A DNA stretch of 64,000 nt from a candidate division WS6 bacterium OLB21 (GTDB lineage Bacteria > Patescibacteriota > Dojkabacteria > B142 > OLB20), in assembly GCA_001567305.1 (NCBI GenBank), contig JYPD01000011.1, forward strand, positions 27,546 through 91,545. Reading direction: 5' to 3'. The translations under genes were made by a program, and so were the position numbers. Below the pieces are notes generated by a model. That model saw nothing but the letters and a program-made list of their open reading frames with translations. It was not told where the DNA came from and made no database searches. Below are positions 1-10,400 of the stretch, one piece after another (within the stretch, counting starts at the first letter, position 1; every line of letters starts with the position of its first letter).

Positions 1-947
1 ATTTAATCTCTGAAGCAAAACAAGTTCCATCAGATTCAGACTCGGAACTGTTGTTGGCAAAAATCTATCTTTTAAGAGATTCTGAAGATGTAAAACCACT
101 TATATCTAGACTATCTAATAAGGCTTCGGGAACGATAGAAGAGGCTTATGAAATTATTAACGAAGCTTTATCAAAAGATGCTTCGCAAATAACATTGTTT
201 GACGAAGTCAATATGAGTTTTGCACTCATGAAAGCCGGTTGGAAAGAAATTACTTTACCAACACTGAGCAAAGCAATCTCCGAAAATGAGTATTATGAAA
301 CACCATATTTATACAGAGGAATAATTCTTAGCCAAGAAAAAAGATTAGAAGAAGCGTTGTTAGATTTCCAAAGAGCAATAACTTTAAATCCGGATTATCT
401 TGAGGCAAAGATAAACCTACTGGCATTATATTTAGAACAGGAAGATACTGATTCGGCTAGAGTCTTAATTTCCGCAACAGATTTTCAGACAAAACTCTCA
501 TCTGATCAACTTGTATTTGTGATGGATCTATTAACAGGCAACAATGATTTAGAAAGCGCAGAAATGCTGTATATTAAGGCTAATCCCGAATCCATTACCG
601 ACAAGCTTACGATTCTATATACTAAAGTTCTTGCAGAAAAAAAGGAGTTCGAGACAGCACTAAAATTTCTTAGCGACATTGATCCTTCAGTTCTTGAAGA
701 GATAAACAATAAGGTATGGTATGCAAGATTATTATATGAATCTGGAGACATTGCATCTGCAGAAAAGGAGATAAACGAGATAAAGTCTATAGACAGAGCT
801 AATGCTGAACTCTTTCTTCTAGAAGCGCAGATAAAAATCGATTCTGGTTTGTACCCAGATGCCAAGCAACTACTAGAAAGAGCTATTGATGTAGATTTTG
901 GTTCAAGTGTAACAATAAGAGCAAATGAACTTCTATTAACGCTATGA
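1..947 (+). CDS. TPR-repeat protein, 5' end outside window
   Basis: The reading frame is open from base 3, so the gene begins upstream of the window and only its C-terminal ~315 residues are seen. The sequence is all-helical with tetratricopeptide-type repeats; a typical one lies around residues 80-120 of the visible part (YLYRGIILSQ, then ALLDFQRAITLNPDYLEA). Further degenerate repeats follow to the end, including one ending AKQLLERAIDVD. TPR proteins are protein-protein interaction scaffolds; no catalytic domain is visible in this part. The stop lies 36 bases before the next gene on the same strand, so the two are probably co-transcribed. What the missing N-terminus holds cannot be said. 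Confidence 0.85.
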   Translation, partial: LISEAKQVPSDSDSELLLAKIYLLRDSEDVKPLISRLSNKASGTIEEAYEIINEALSKDASQITLFDEVNMSFALMKAGWKEITLPTLSKAISENEYYETPYLYRGIILSQEKRLEEALLDFQRAITLNPDYLEAKINLLALYLEQEDTDSARVLISATDFQTKLSSDQLVFVMDLLTGNNDLESAEMLYIKANPESITDKLTILYTKVLAEKKEFETALKFLSDIDPSVLEEINNKVWYARLLYESGDIASAEKEINEIKSIDRANAELFLLEAQIKIDSGLYPDAKQLLERAIDVDFGSSVTIRANELLLTL

Positions 948-983
948 GGGCATATATTTTTCTAGCAATTCTAATTAGAAGAT

Positions 984-1662
984 ATGCATGGAATTTTTTT
1001 CTGGTTCGTAATTCTGCCTGCAATTATATTTCTTGCATCTCTCCCGATATTTATTCCAATAATTTATGAGCTAGAGAAACAAATGAATGTTCAGGCTGAT
1101 GAATATAATTTTCAGATCCGACAATATGAATTTTTTTGCAGCTAATGAAAATCCCATAAGCCAACGCCAGCCATCAGTAAAGGGGCTTGCCACGGTGAAT
1201 AGCACTTCCATAGATTATCGGGCTGTGGTTCTGGACGAATTCTTTAGAAGAAACGACTCTCCATTGTATGGATACGGCAAAGTATTTGTAGAAAAATGCA
1301 ATCAGTATAATGCTCCTTATGATTGTACAACGCTTCCGGCTATAGCCTGGGTAGAAACGAGACTATGCGGTTACAGTTTTTCTCATGAGCAACGAAACTG
1401 TTGGGGTTTTGGCGGATCAAATGAAAATCGAATTTATTTTAAAGACTACGAAGAAGCCATCGATTTGATCACAAACCGACTTGTTAATGCTTACGGACCT
1501 TACTACATGGTAAATCCTTCGAGCATGCAGAAAGTATATTGCGGTCCCCATTGTGAGTCTTGGGGACCGGGAGTTCAATTTATGCGTTATCAGATCAGTA
1601 AGCTTTCGGAAGAACTTGGATATCCTCCACTAATTCGAGATGATTCTGTTTATAAACGCTAG
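984..1662 (+). CDS. Membrane-anchored lysozyme/glucosaminidase-like protein (frameshifted)
   Basis: Starting at ATG 984 the frame encodes an N-terminal transmembrane helix (FFWFVILPAIIFLASLP) and a short charged linker ending QIRQYEFF. It then stops early because of a T7 run at 1131-1137. With one T fewer it continues as FAANENP into the remaining ~180 residues. That part resembles lysozyme-like/glucosaminidase domains: AIAWVETRLC with a candidate catalytic Glu, then NCWGFGG and a YEEAIDLITNRL helix. The likely role is peptidoglycan cleavage at the outer face of the membrane. Six cysteines may form disulfides. An in-frame start at 1087 would give only the domain without its anchor. The stop overlaps that of the convergent gene by 4 bases (CTAG). 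Confidence 0.65.
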
Positions 1663-2748
1663 CTTTTCTTTTTATTGTTAGCTCTCTTTTTAATTCTGTA
1701 ATAGATGTATAAAGAGAGAATTATGGCGATAGCTAAGAGAAGCTTCCAGGGAATTACCCAGAATTCAAAATCTTGAACCAGATTCTTGTACTTGCCACCG
1801 TCGTCGTAGCCTATTGCTAATTTGGCATTGTATTTACCGAATGGCATTCTAAAGAATGAAGGGTTAAGTTGGAATCTAGTTTGTACATTTCCATTTTCGT
1901 CTTTTACCTGTGAACCGTTTTCGTCTAGGATCGGAGCTAGTTCGATTAATGCGCCATTCCATGAATCAAAGAATGTTCTAGAACTTTCTCTAAGAATTCT
2001 TCCTTGGGATTGATTGAAGGTAATCTCATCGACTTTTGAATCACCGCTATATATTATGATGTTTCCGACAGGTACTGTATGACTATTTCCAATATTTCGA
2101 AGTTCGGTGATAAATCCGACAGGCATCCATTCAAAGACTCTTACAACTGGTTTCTCTCGAGTAAATGCATCTGTAGCGTAGAACTTTTCTGCAGTCAATG
2201 AACGGATAACATCTCCTTGAACATTTAATAGAATAATTGCTGCTCTTTCGTCTTTAAAAGCAACATTGCCTATCGATGGATCGAAAAGATCTTCTGGTTT
2301 GGAGAGAGTAGCGATTATTCCGGCATAATGTCCTCCGGGTTCAGCATTTTTGGGGGACATCAATTGTAAATGTGATTTGCTCTGTGTTTGCCGTATCGTC
2401 CTGAACTAGTTTAACTTTAATCTCGTTTCTGTCTAGGTTGATCCAATCTCTGAGTGAAGCGGTATATGGAAGCTCTTTTGAATGGAAGAGAGGAGTACCA
2501 GATAACCCGTCTGATTCAAAGTTTCGAGTGTATAAGTAAACAGTTTTATCAGAAGTTGTAGCATTGGTTAGTTTGATTGTTCCTGTAACTGATTCGCCGG
2601 GTAAGACATCGTATTCGAAGCGGATGGGAGATATTGTTATACCTTTGTCGTTAACAACACCCTGAGCAGAGATTGTTTCTGTTGAATTGATGCCGATTAA
2701 GAATAATCCTGCAAGAGCTGAAACTAATAATAATGATTTTTGCCACAT
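1659..2748 (-). CDS. DUF916/WxL-like surface protein with C-terminal membrane anchor (frameshifted)
   Basis: This secreted protein has a signal peptide (residues 1-29, MWQKSLLLVSALAGLFLIG). A beta-rich region follows with the DUF916-type opening GITISPIRFEYDVLPGE and SVTGTIKLTN. After a second Ig-like stretch there is a C-terminal transmembrane helix and a lysine-rich tail. The frame breaks in the run of five Cs and five As (plus-strand 2347-2356): one frame ends at DVPQKC, while removing one base gives DVPKNAEPGGHYAG and joins both halves into ~355 residues. DUF916 proteins in Gram-positives sit beside WxL surface proteins and hold them to the wall. The divergent neighbours here are two surface proteins sharing a C-terminal module, which fits that role. 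The family match is by pattern only. Confidence 0.65.
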
Positions 2749-2873
2749 ATTTATTAAGTATTAAATAGAACTAAGATTTATTTCTGACTTATCCTAGCAA
2801 CTGCAAGATTTTCTGACAAGTAGGGTAATAATTAAGAATAATTGCAGATTCAGAGATTTTCTTACGAAATTTC

Positions 2874-2902
2874 TTGACATCTGTTGCAAATATTTCTACA
2901 TT
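2874..2902 (+). promoter_or_regulatory. Sigma70-type promoter of the surface-protein locus
   Basis: A perfect -35 TTGACA at 2874-2879, a 17-base spacer and a -10 TACATT at 2897-2902 lie on the plus strand. The predicted transcript starts near 2909, about 230 bases upstream of the first surface-protein gene. Confidence 0.7.
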
Positions 2903-2908
2903 AATAGC

Positions 2909-3028
2909 GAGGTGATGCACACCTTAACTATAGTGAGTTAGAATACTGTCTTGAATAACTATACAAAAACACATTCTTTTTCTAATAAAGCCAAGGCGCG
3001 ATGTTGTATTTCGCTCCCTTGGCTTTTT
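2909..3028 (+). ncRNA. Candidate leader or small RNA ending in an intrinsic terminator
   Basis: The ~120-base stretch between the promoter and a terminator-like hairpin has no credible coding sequence. It opens with a small hairpin (AGGTG 2910-2914 / CACCT 2920-2924). It ends with stem AAGCCAAGG (2988-2996) / CCTTGGCTT (3017-3025), extended inward by GCGA/TCGC and followed by Ts. It could be a free small RNA or an attenuated leader of the surface-protein operon. No known riboswitch class was recognised. Confidence 0.45.
2987..3028 (+). terminator. Rho-independent terminator or attenuator
   Basis: A 9-10 bp stem (AAAGCCAAGG pairing with CCTTGGCTTT), a second inner GCGA/TCGC stem, and a T-run at 3024-3028. 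It sits between a strong promoter and the downstream gene in the same orientation, which is the arrangement of an attenuator. Confidence 0.65.
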
Positions 3029-3139
3029 AATTTCTCGGTTTCGTTATCTGCGCAAGCAGAGTGCAATCTATTAGGGAGGGAGGTGACAATGGAATAATAA
3101 GCTTTTGAAACCGGCTTATATTATATATTCTTTATAATT
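3029..3139 (+). promoter_or_regulatory. Structured 5' leader with perfect Shine-Dalgarno and a two-codon ORF
   Basis: It holds a hairpin with a GCAA tetraloop (TCTGC/GCAGA, 3047-3060) and then GGAGGTGA at 3079-3086, an eight-base match to the anti-Shine-Dalgarno. ATG at 3089 follows 2 bases later but is closed after two codons (ATG GAA TAA). A hairpin ATAAGC/GCTTAT (3097-3119) lies just downstream. The surface-protein ATG at 3140 has no ribosome-binding site of its own, so the leader may load ribosomes or regulate translation. Confidence 0.4.
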
Positions 3140-4399
3140 ATGAATAAGTTACTTTTAAATAGGCGTAACTTTCGAGCACTTTCACTATTAACTATTTTTT
3201 CTTTCGCGTTCAATATGTTCGCGGCCTTCGTTCTTGTAGGTAGTGCAAGCGCTGCCCCCATTACCAGTGCAAGTAATACAATGTCTAGACTTCAAGTCAG
3301 CGTTGTAGATGTGGAGCACGAAATAGTGTTTACGCCAGCAACAGCAATACTAGAAAATACAGGTGTTGCTATCACATTATCATCAGACTTTGGTGATACA
3401 GATCTAGATGTTACCGATTACTCAATTGTTCAGGGTGCAGGCGGAACTGCTTGCTCTACTTGGACAGAAGTTGCCTATGTGCCTGCAAACGATGTTATGC
3501 AGTTTATCTGTACAGATGCTGCTGCAAACGGAACAGGACCAATTACAGTTGAGATCACTCAAGATCTTGATAACCCAGCAACAGCTGCAAGTTATGAGTT
3601 TGGATTATTTACCTACGACCTTGGAGACGATGATCTCTTCGGCGGTGCTGGAGGAGATGCAGATACAGTAATTGATACTGGAGAAGTAGAAGTTTCCATT
3701 GTTGATGATGATACAGTTAATGTAACAGGTTACATTGACACCTTCATCACATTTGATATTGACACAGCCGACACCGATGTTGACTGCGATGCTGCCGGAG
3801 GAGTTGCTCCTTGCGATAGCCACAGTACAGCAGGCGACGAAGCTGGTTATGTTGTAAGTCTCGGAGAAATGAATACATCTGCAGTTAATAACTCAGGTGA
3901 CTCAGTTCTTCATGCAGACGGATTAACTGGAACAGTTAACTACATCTGGTTCGACCTATCAACAAATGCTGATGGTGGAGCAGTTGTTACAGTTATCAGT
4001 TACTACGGAGAAAACGACGAAGACGGTACTCCAAGTAATGCACTTTCTGCTTTAGAGGGCCCTGGTGATAACGAGATTCGTTCAGTACCAGCAGCCACTG
4101 AGACAGAAATCACAGCAGGCGATGGCCTTTACGGTCTTGCCTGGCTAACAGGCGGAGTCAATACAGTAGCTACTGGAACAGCAGCTACAATCTCTGCTGA
4201 CTATGACCAAACTGGAGGAGCTACATTCTACGGATCAGTTCCAAGTAGTGTAGGTGGAACTCCAGCATCAATCTTTAGTAGCACCGCACCTCTTGATCAA
4301 TCAAGAACACAATTTGTTGTAGCAGCTAGCCCTGATGCAACAGACGGTACTGGTACATACAATGATGAATTAACATTCATTGCAACAGCTACCTTCTAA
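3140..4399 (+). CDS. Secreted surface protein carrying the shared C-terminal module
   Basis: A 419-residue exported protein. Its N-terminal region is basic and hydrophobic and ends in the signal-cleavage-like stretch VLVGSASAAP near residue 40. The mature part is beta-rich, acidic and rich in Thr, Ala and Asp, as in S-layer-like proteins. The stretch DDDTVNVTGYIDTFITFDID (around residues 187-206), a GLTGTVNYIWFDLSTNA core and the terminal DELTFIATATF recur almost unchanged at the C-terminus of the 2501-residue protein encoded next. In fact the whole mature protein matches the last ~370 residues of that protein. The module probably anchors both to the cell surface, perhaps through the DUF916-like protein encoded divergently. 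No known domain was named with certainty. Confidence 0.8.
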   Translation: MNKLLLNRRNFRALSLLTIFSFAFNMFAAFVLVGSASAAPITSASNTMSRLQVSVVDVEHEIVFTPATAILENTGVAITLSSDFGDTDLDVTDYSIVQGAGGTACSTWTEVAYVPANDVMQFICTDAAANGTGPITVEITQDLDNPATAASYEFGLFTYDLGDDDLFGGAGGDADTVIDTGEVEVSIVDDDTVNVTGYIDTFITFDIDTADTDVDCDAAGGVAPCDSHSTAGDEAGYVVSLGEMNTSAVNNSGDSVLHADGLTGTVNYIWFDLSTNADGGAVVTVISYYGENDEDGTPSNALSALEGPGDNEIRSVPAATETEITAGDGLYGLAWLTGGVNTVATGTAATISADYDQTGGATFYGSVPSSVGGTPASIFSSTAPLDQSRTQFVVAASPDATDGTGTYNDELTFIATATF

Positions 4400-4412
4400 G
4401 GTTGGTTTATTG

Positions 4413-4433
4413 CTGCCCCGCTTCGCGGGGCAG
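4413..4433 (+). terminator. GC-rich hairpin between the two surface-protein genes
   Basis: A perfect 9-bp stem CTGCCCCGC / GCGGGGCAG with loop TTC lies 13 bases after the upstream stop. There is no T-tract, so it may be a partial terminator or an mRNA-stabilising or processing hairpin that lets the small surface protein be made in excess. Confidence 0.5.
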
Positions 4434-4436
4434 ACA

Positions 4437-4452
4437 TAAGCTAAACAGCTTA
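4437..4452 (+). repeat. Small inverted repeat in the intergenic leader
   Basis: TAAGCT and AGCTTA form a 6-bp stem around AAAC, immediately after the GC-rich hairpin. Confidence 0.4.
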
Positions 4453-4480
4453 GTGCAATAATTATTATTCGTTTTTTGTT

Positions 4481-7400
4481 ATGTATAAAACCCGCCTAAC
4501 GGGAGGCAAAGTGCAAGTTAGTCCTCCAACAGTGTCTAAAGCTGTACTCTATGTAGCAGCTTTTCTTGTTGTGATATCACTAGTTGCAGTTGTTGGATTG
4601 CTTCTTTCTAGGTCAATAAATGCTGCTTCTCCGTCGCTTGAAAAATTGATGAACTACAATGTTGCTGGTTCAATGAACGATTTTGGAGACGCTCTTGTTG
4701 ATGCAGGCGATAACACATACGCTGCAGTTTCCTTCTCTGAAACAGAATATAGACTTGAAAAAAGAGAAACAGATGGAACACTTGTTGGAGCAGATTCTGT
4801 TGTTACATCAGAAGGAGAGGCTAGTGTACCATTTGCCTTTCTAACTGCAACTGGTTCTAATCAGGGTACTGCAAGTAGCGGATCGTTCTCTGTAGATGCC
4901 TTAAACGGAGAAAAAACTTTAATGATTGTCGCAGTTGCTTACAGACAAAATAACGATCGCGTAACTTCGGTAACATATAATTCTGCCTCATTAACCAAAG
5001 CTTGTTCGACCAGAAACGCTGACTATTCAATAGAAACTTACTACTTGGTAAATCCAGCCTCCGGCAGCAATACTCTGGCTTACACCATGAATGCTTCGAC
5101 TCAAGACATCTATATTAATGCTTCTGTTTACGAAGGTGTAAATCAGGCAGATCCGATTAGAACTTGGGCTTGTAACAATGGCTACAGTACTGCTCCTTCT
5201 GTTACAGTAACTTCAGAAGAAGGTGACTATGTTGTTGCTAGTGTTAGTCAATATTCCGGTGGTAATTCACATACCAATACAACATCTGGTTCTGTAACTC
5301 AGATTTCTAATGCACTTGGTGGTCCAAATGTCCTTGTCTCACAACTTAGAGTCCCAGGTGCGGCTACCTCTACAACAGCAACATGGACTTCCTCAGCAAA
5401 TTGGCCTTGGGCTGCCTCAGCTATTGCTATCAAAACTGACGAGGGCATAGGTGGTGGGCCAGAAGCATTGCAGGTTGAACTTTCAAACACAACTACCGAT
5501 TCAGATACATACACATCTGGAATCTATAATCATCAACATACTGTATCTGGTTTTAACCGGTTAATGCTTGTTCAGGTTTCGTATAGAGAGTATTCAGGAT
5601 CACCAACAAATGTTGATTATATTGAAACAACATATACAGATGGTAACTTTAACACCGACTATCGAAATCTTACAAACCTATGTAGTGACAGGTCTGGACT
5701 TTATGTCAATGAGTTGTGGTACATTGCAGATCCACTTGTTGGCGACAACGAGATAAGTGTTAATTTGGTTGATAGTGTGGAAGATCTGGCAATAATTGTA
5801 ACAACATACACAAGTGTTAATACATTAGATCCATTCTCAGATTACGAATGCGATTCCTACACAACTGGAAACCCAGAATCAACGATAGTAGGTGTAGAGA
5901 ATGGTTACGCTTACGGAGGAGTTGCAACAAGTGCAAATAACACAGTCGATTTTGGATCAGGAATGGTTGCAATAACGAGTTCATCAACCAGTGAATTACA
6001 ATCACATGCCCATTCTAAATTATCATTACCTTCAGTTACATTTGATTGGGATATACAAGGTAACAGTTCTGCAGAAGATTTATACTTAACTAGTACTTAT
6101 GGTGATTCAATTACTAGGCACGATATTACAAATGGTGACTATCTTGACTCAACATCTCTGACTGCAACAAATTTTGACTCAATAAATTCAGGTCATGGCT
6201 TTGCAATTGATCCGACAAATAATACTATATACGGTGTTTTCAATACTGACAGCGGTTCTAATATGTTATCAACTGTTGATCTCGCAAATGGTGAAATCAA
6301 TCAAATAGGAGACCTAGGCGAAGATTTTAGAAATATTACATTTGATTCAAATGGACAATTATACGGCATTACAAACGAGTATACATCATATCCAGAAGAG
6401 CTATATGCAATAGATAAATCAAATGCAAATATTTCATTTCTAATGTCGCTATCGTTATCATCTAGTCAAAGGTCTGTAATTGCATATAATCCAAACGACG
6501 ATAGAATATACAGATTTGCTGGAGATAACTTAGATCCAGAACTAGATAGAATTGATGCTTCAGTTCCAGAAGTTGCGTCAAGTTCAACACCTTATACTTA
6601 TGACTATTTTGACACATTCGAAACTGCAACCTATTGGGGAGGCGCTTCTGATTTTCTTGTTATCTCAACCGGATATCTATTTTACTCAGATAATATAGGC
6701 TTTATGAGTTATGTGGGATCAATAGCTAATTCTCAAGGAATGGTTGTATATTCTGATAGTACTGTTTATTCGGTGTCTGCAACAGCAACAATTAAACCAG
6801 TAGAATCAGGCAGCATTAATGTTCACACATCTGGTGTAGATTCAGATGACTATGGTCCTGTTACGAGCATTGGCTCATTTTCTGTCTCGCCTTCGGGTCA
6901 ACAAAGAATGCTTCTGATACTTGCAAGTTATGACACTAATGATCCATCTGTAGAATATGTAGATAATGCTTATTACCAAGACGAAGACTCATACATTAAC
7001 TATCCTGCTACCAACATTTGTAAATCGGATTTCAATAATTACGGCTTTGAATTATGGTATGTAAACGATTATCCAACCAATAATATTGGAGGTACTGTAT
7101 ATGCTGAATTTACTGGTTCAGGAGTTGACAGTGCAATCTTAAGTTATATTGGACTAGATAATGTTGATCTTTCGGATCCAATCGGAAACTTTGATTGTGA
7201 TGGTTTCTTTGGGAATCTTCCAGGAGCAACCCTGACAGGTTCTTCAGAGGAGCTTGTCGTTGCGGGTATTACTTCTGCATACGATAATGGTTATAATAGT
7301 TTTACTCCTCATTCAGCTACTTACAACCATAATACACAGAATTCAGGAAATATTATCGGAGCCTATGCAACAGTTGAAGGTGATCCAGATTATTACTGGG

Positions 7401-10400
7401 AAATGTACGATGACTACGATCTGGCCTTCGGAGCAGTGGCAATTAAGAACATTGCGGCAAATTCAATTCCTGCAGAAACGCTAACAGGTGCATATCGAAT
7501 TAAAGATGGAAAGGGTGAATTTAAAGTGGATAGTCAAGGCAATTTTATTATTGCTGCAAATAACTCAAATAACCCTACCAACCAAGATTTTATAGTAACA
7601 AAGCACGATAGTGATGCTCAGCATGTATGGACTTACATCCATGATTGGACAACTCCACCAGCAGTAAATTCTATTGCAGATATAGAAATTGATGCTTCGG
7701 ACAATATAGTATTAGCGGCGAATATGGATTATGGATCAGTACAGAGTGGAGAAATCATTGTCTTAGACACAGATGGAGTAGAGGTTGATTGGTATGACTT
7801 TTACTTTGGTCCATTCCTTGGATCCAAGTTATATTCCACATACTTGGATGGCACAAACTTATATGCTTGTGGATCTGAAAGAGTAGATAACTCTTCAAGA
7901 TACAATGATATATATGTAGTTAAATACGATGTGAATGGTGATAAGTTATGGCAGTATTGGTTTAATACCACACCTTACGATGTAGAAGAGGGTTGCAGAA
8001 GCATGGTTCTTGATGGTAATGATCTTTATATTGTCGGACTATCAGCTAGCGGCACATCTTCTGCAGATGAACTTAATCGAACAATCATCCGTTTGAATGC
8101 CACAACCGGAGATGAAGTTTACGCGCAAACATTTGGTACTGAAATCGATATTTCTTCACTTACCCAAGACGAGATCGACAGAATCATCACCAAGGATTCT
8201 ATGTTGAAGGTTGGCTCTGAATTGTTTGCAGTAATATTTAATCCTGCAACAGAAAGATCTGCAATTTCAAGGATAACTGCGTCAACGGGTTCGGTAGCAC
8301 AAACAGTTGATTATTATGAATTCAATGAGTATATTCAAAATCCTTTCATTACAGATATCGTAACTTACGAAAACCACGATGGTGACACATACTTTGCAGT
8401 GTCAGGATATAACTACAGCGGAGGTGAAAGAGGATTCATTGGACTTGCTGATGCATCAGATCTGAGTTACTTCCCTGCAACTGAAAAGTTGGTTGGAAAT
8501 TCAAATCCTAATGTTAGAGTTACCTCGTTATTGGTTAACGATAACACTCTATACGCTAGTGGATATGATTCCGATGATGCTCAAGGAGCAAATGCATATC
8601 TTGGTAGATTCGGTTGGAGCGTGTTAAATGTTACATCTTCAAACGAAGTTTTCTCCAAGAATAGCGGGTTAAATCTTAATGACCACATGTATATGGGTGG
8701 CAACGAATTTACAGCAGAGGTAAGAAACGGTAGCAGTCAGGTTATCGCTGAAGTACCGTTTGAATTTGCAGAGGATGATATCGCATCTATCACCATAGCT
8801 GGAGAAACTGATGCACCAACATATAAAGCATGGTATGACGGTTATTCCCCTGCAAGTGGAAGCACTTGGAGTTTAAATATTCCAAGAGATGTCGCTCATA
8901 ACTCGATAAGACTTTGCCCAGATGTAGATGCACTTGTAGAAATTGAAGAAGGATGTACTGGAGAAATAATCTTACCAGACGATGATCCTTCAGTAACAAA
9001 CAATACGACACACTGGTTAGTATCAGGTCTTGATGAAGGAACAGCATATGGAGCAGAAAGCTTCACCGGTTCTGTTGAAGTTGATATCACTGAGATTCCA
9101 TTCTACAACTATAATGCAGGTGGAGCGGATACAGCTCCAGTAGTTGAAAGTTTGAATGGTCATGTGATCACTGCTGCAGGAACTGACAGTGGATCAATCA
9201 ATCTTTCAAAGGTGCGTATTTTTGATAATCTAACAATCTGGGAAGAGTCGTTTAGTCACCCTGGTGGATTATTAACATTCGATATCGTTGATATAGATTT
9301 AGATGCTGCAGGTAACATTTATGTAGGCGCGAAAATGTATGATAACAGCGAAGCAAACTACAATTACTTCCTGTCGAAGTTTGACGGAGAAGGAAGAATT
9401 CTGTGGCATAAGGATTACGATGGTGGTAGCACAGTCCATGACTCATTCGACTTCTTGCAAGCACTAGTTGTTGATGCTGCTGGAAATTCGTACATATCAG
9501 GAATCATGGAAGTACCTTTCCCAACTTCTCCTTTCTGGACTCAGGTTTCTGGAACAATTAAGGTAAATACAAACGGTGTAGAGCAGTGGAGACATATCGA
9601 GCTTGATCATGGACATAGTTACACTAATGATTTAACTCTAGATGATTCTGGTAATCTGTATGTCTGCGGCGGACTAGAAAACTTTGATGCTTACAGGCGA
9701 GATTTTTATGTCAGCAAGTTTAACAGCTCTACAGGAGAAAGAATGTGGGTATATCGAAGACAAACAGAAAACCCAGGCACACCCGCTGTAGAAAATTGTG
9801 ATGCAGTTGTTTACGGAAGTACAAATAATATTATTCTAGCTTCTGGTACTACTAAAGCTGCATTAAATAATGGTTCAATCGATAGATGGGTTGCTGGTAT
9901 TAACGCAACCACAGGTGTAATTATCTGGGGTAAGCAAGAAACATATAATGATGTACCAAGTTTTGCTCCAATCTATACACGAGCTGCAGTTTACGATTCA
10001 GTAAATAATGCCTTCGTAATAGCTGGAAGAACCAGATTCCAGACAGCAGACTCAGGAGATGCCTTCTTGAACTCTTATAATGCTGCTAACGGAGATGTTA
10101 TCTTTGCAAAAACAGTGGATCAACTTACCAGTGCAGATCAATTTAATGATCTTGTCTGGTATCAGGACTTCTTGGGTGATGTGCATTATGTTGCTGTCGG
10201 AACATATTTCGATTCAACAACATGGAGAGCTATGGTTAGAAGTTACACAGCAACCGGATCCTTAGAGTTTGAAAAGCTTTATGATGCAGGGTACTTCACA
10301 GCTGCAAGCTCAGTGGCTGTAGACTCTAGAGGAATCATATATACAGGTTTCTTAGAGAATGACGGCACAGGAGATGATGTTAGAGTTAACAAATATGCTT

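Noticed and set aside
2915..2941. Leader peptide of eight codons after the surface-protein promoter (ATG at 2915).
   Set aside because: It lies within the small hairpin 2910-2924, has no spaced ribosome-binding site and carries no regulatory codon run.
3133..3138. TATAAT just before the 3140 start as a promoter.
   Set aside because: Transcription would begin inside the coding sequence; the upstream promoter at 2874 is a better source.
8790..9090. Minus-strand frames within the giant surface gene.
   Set aside because: They overlap each other in different frames and reflect the biased codon use of the real gene.
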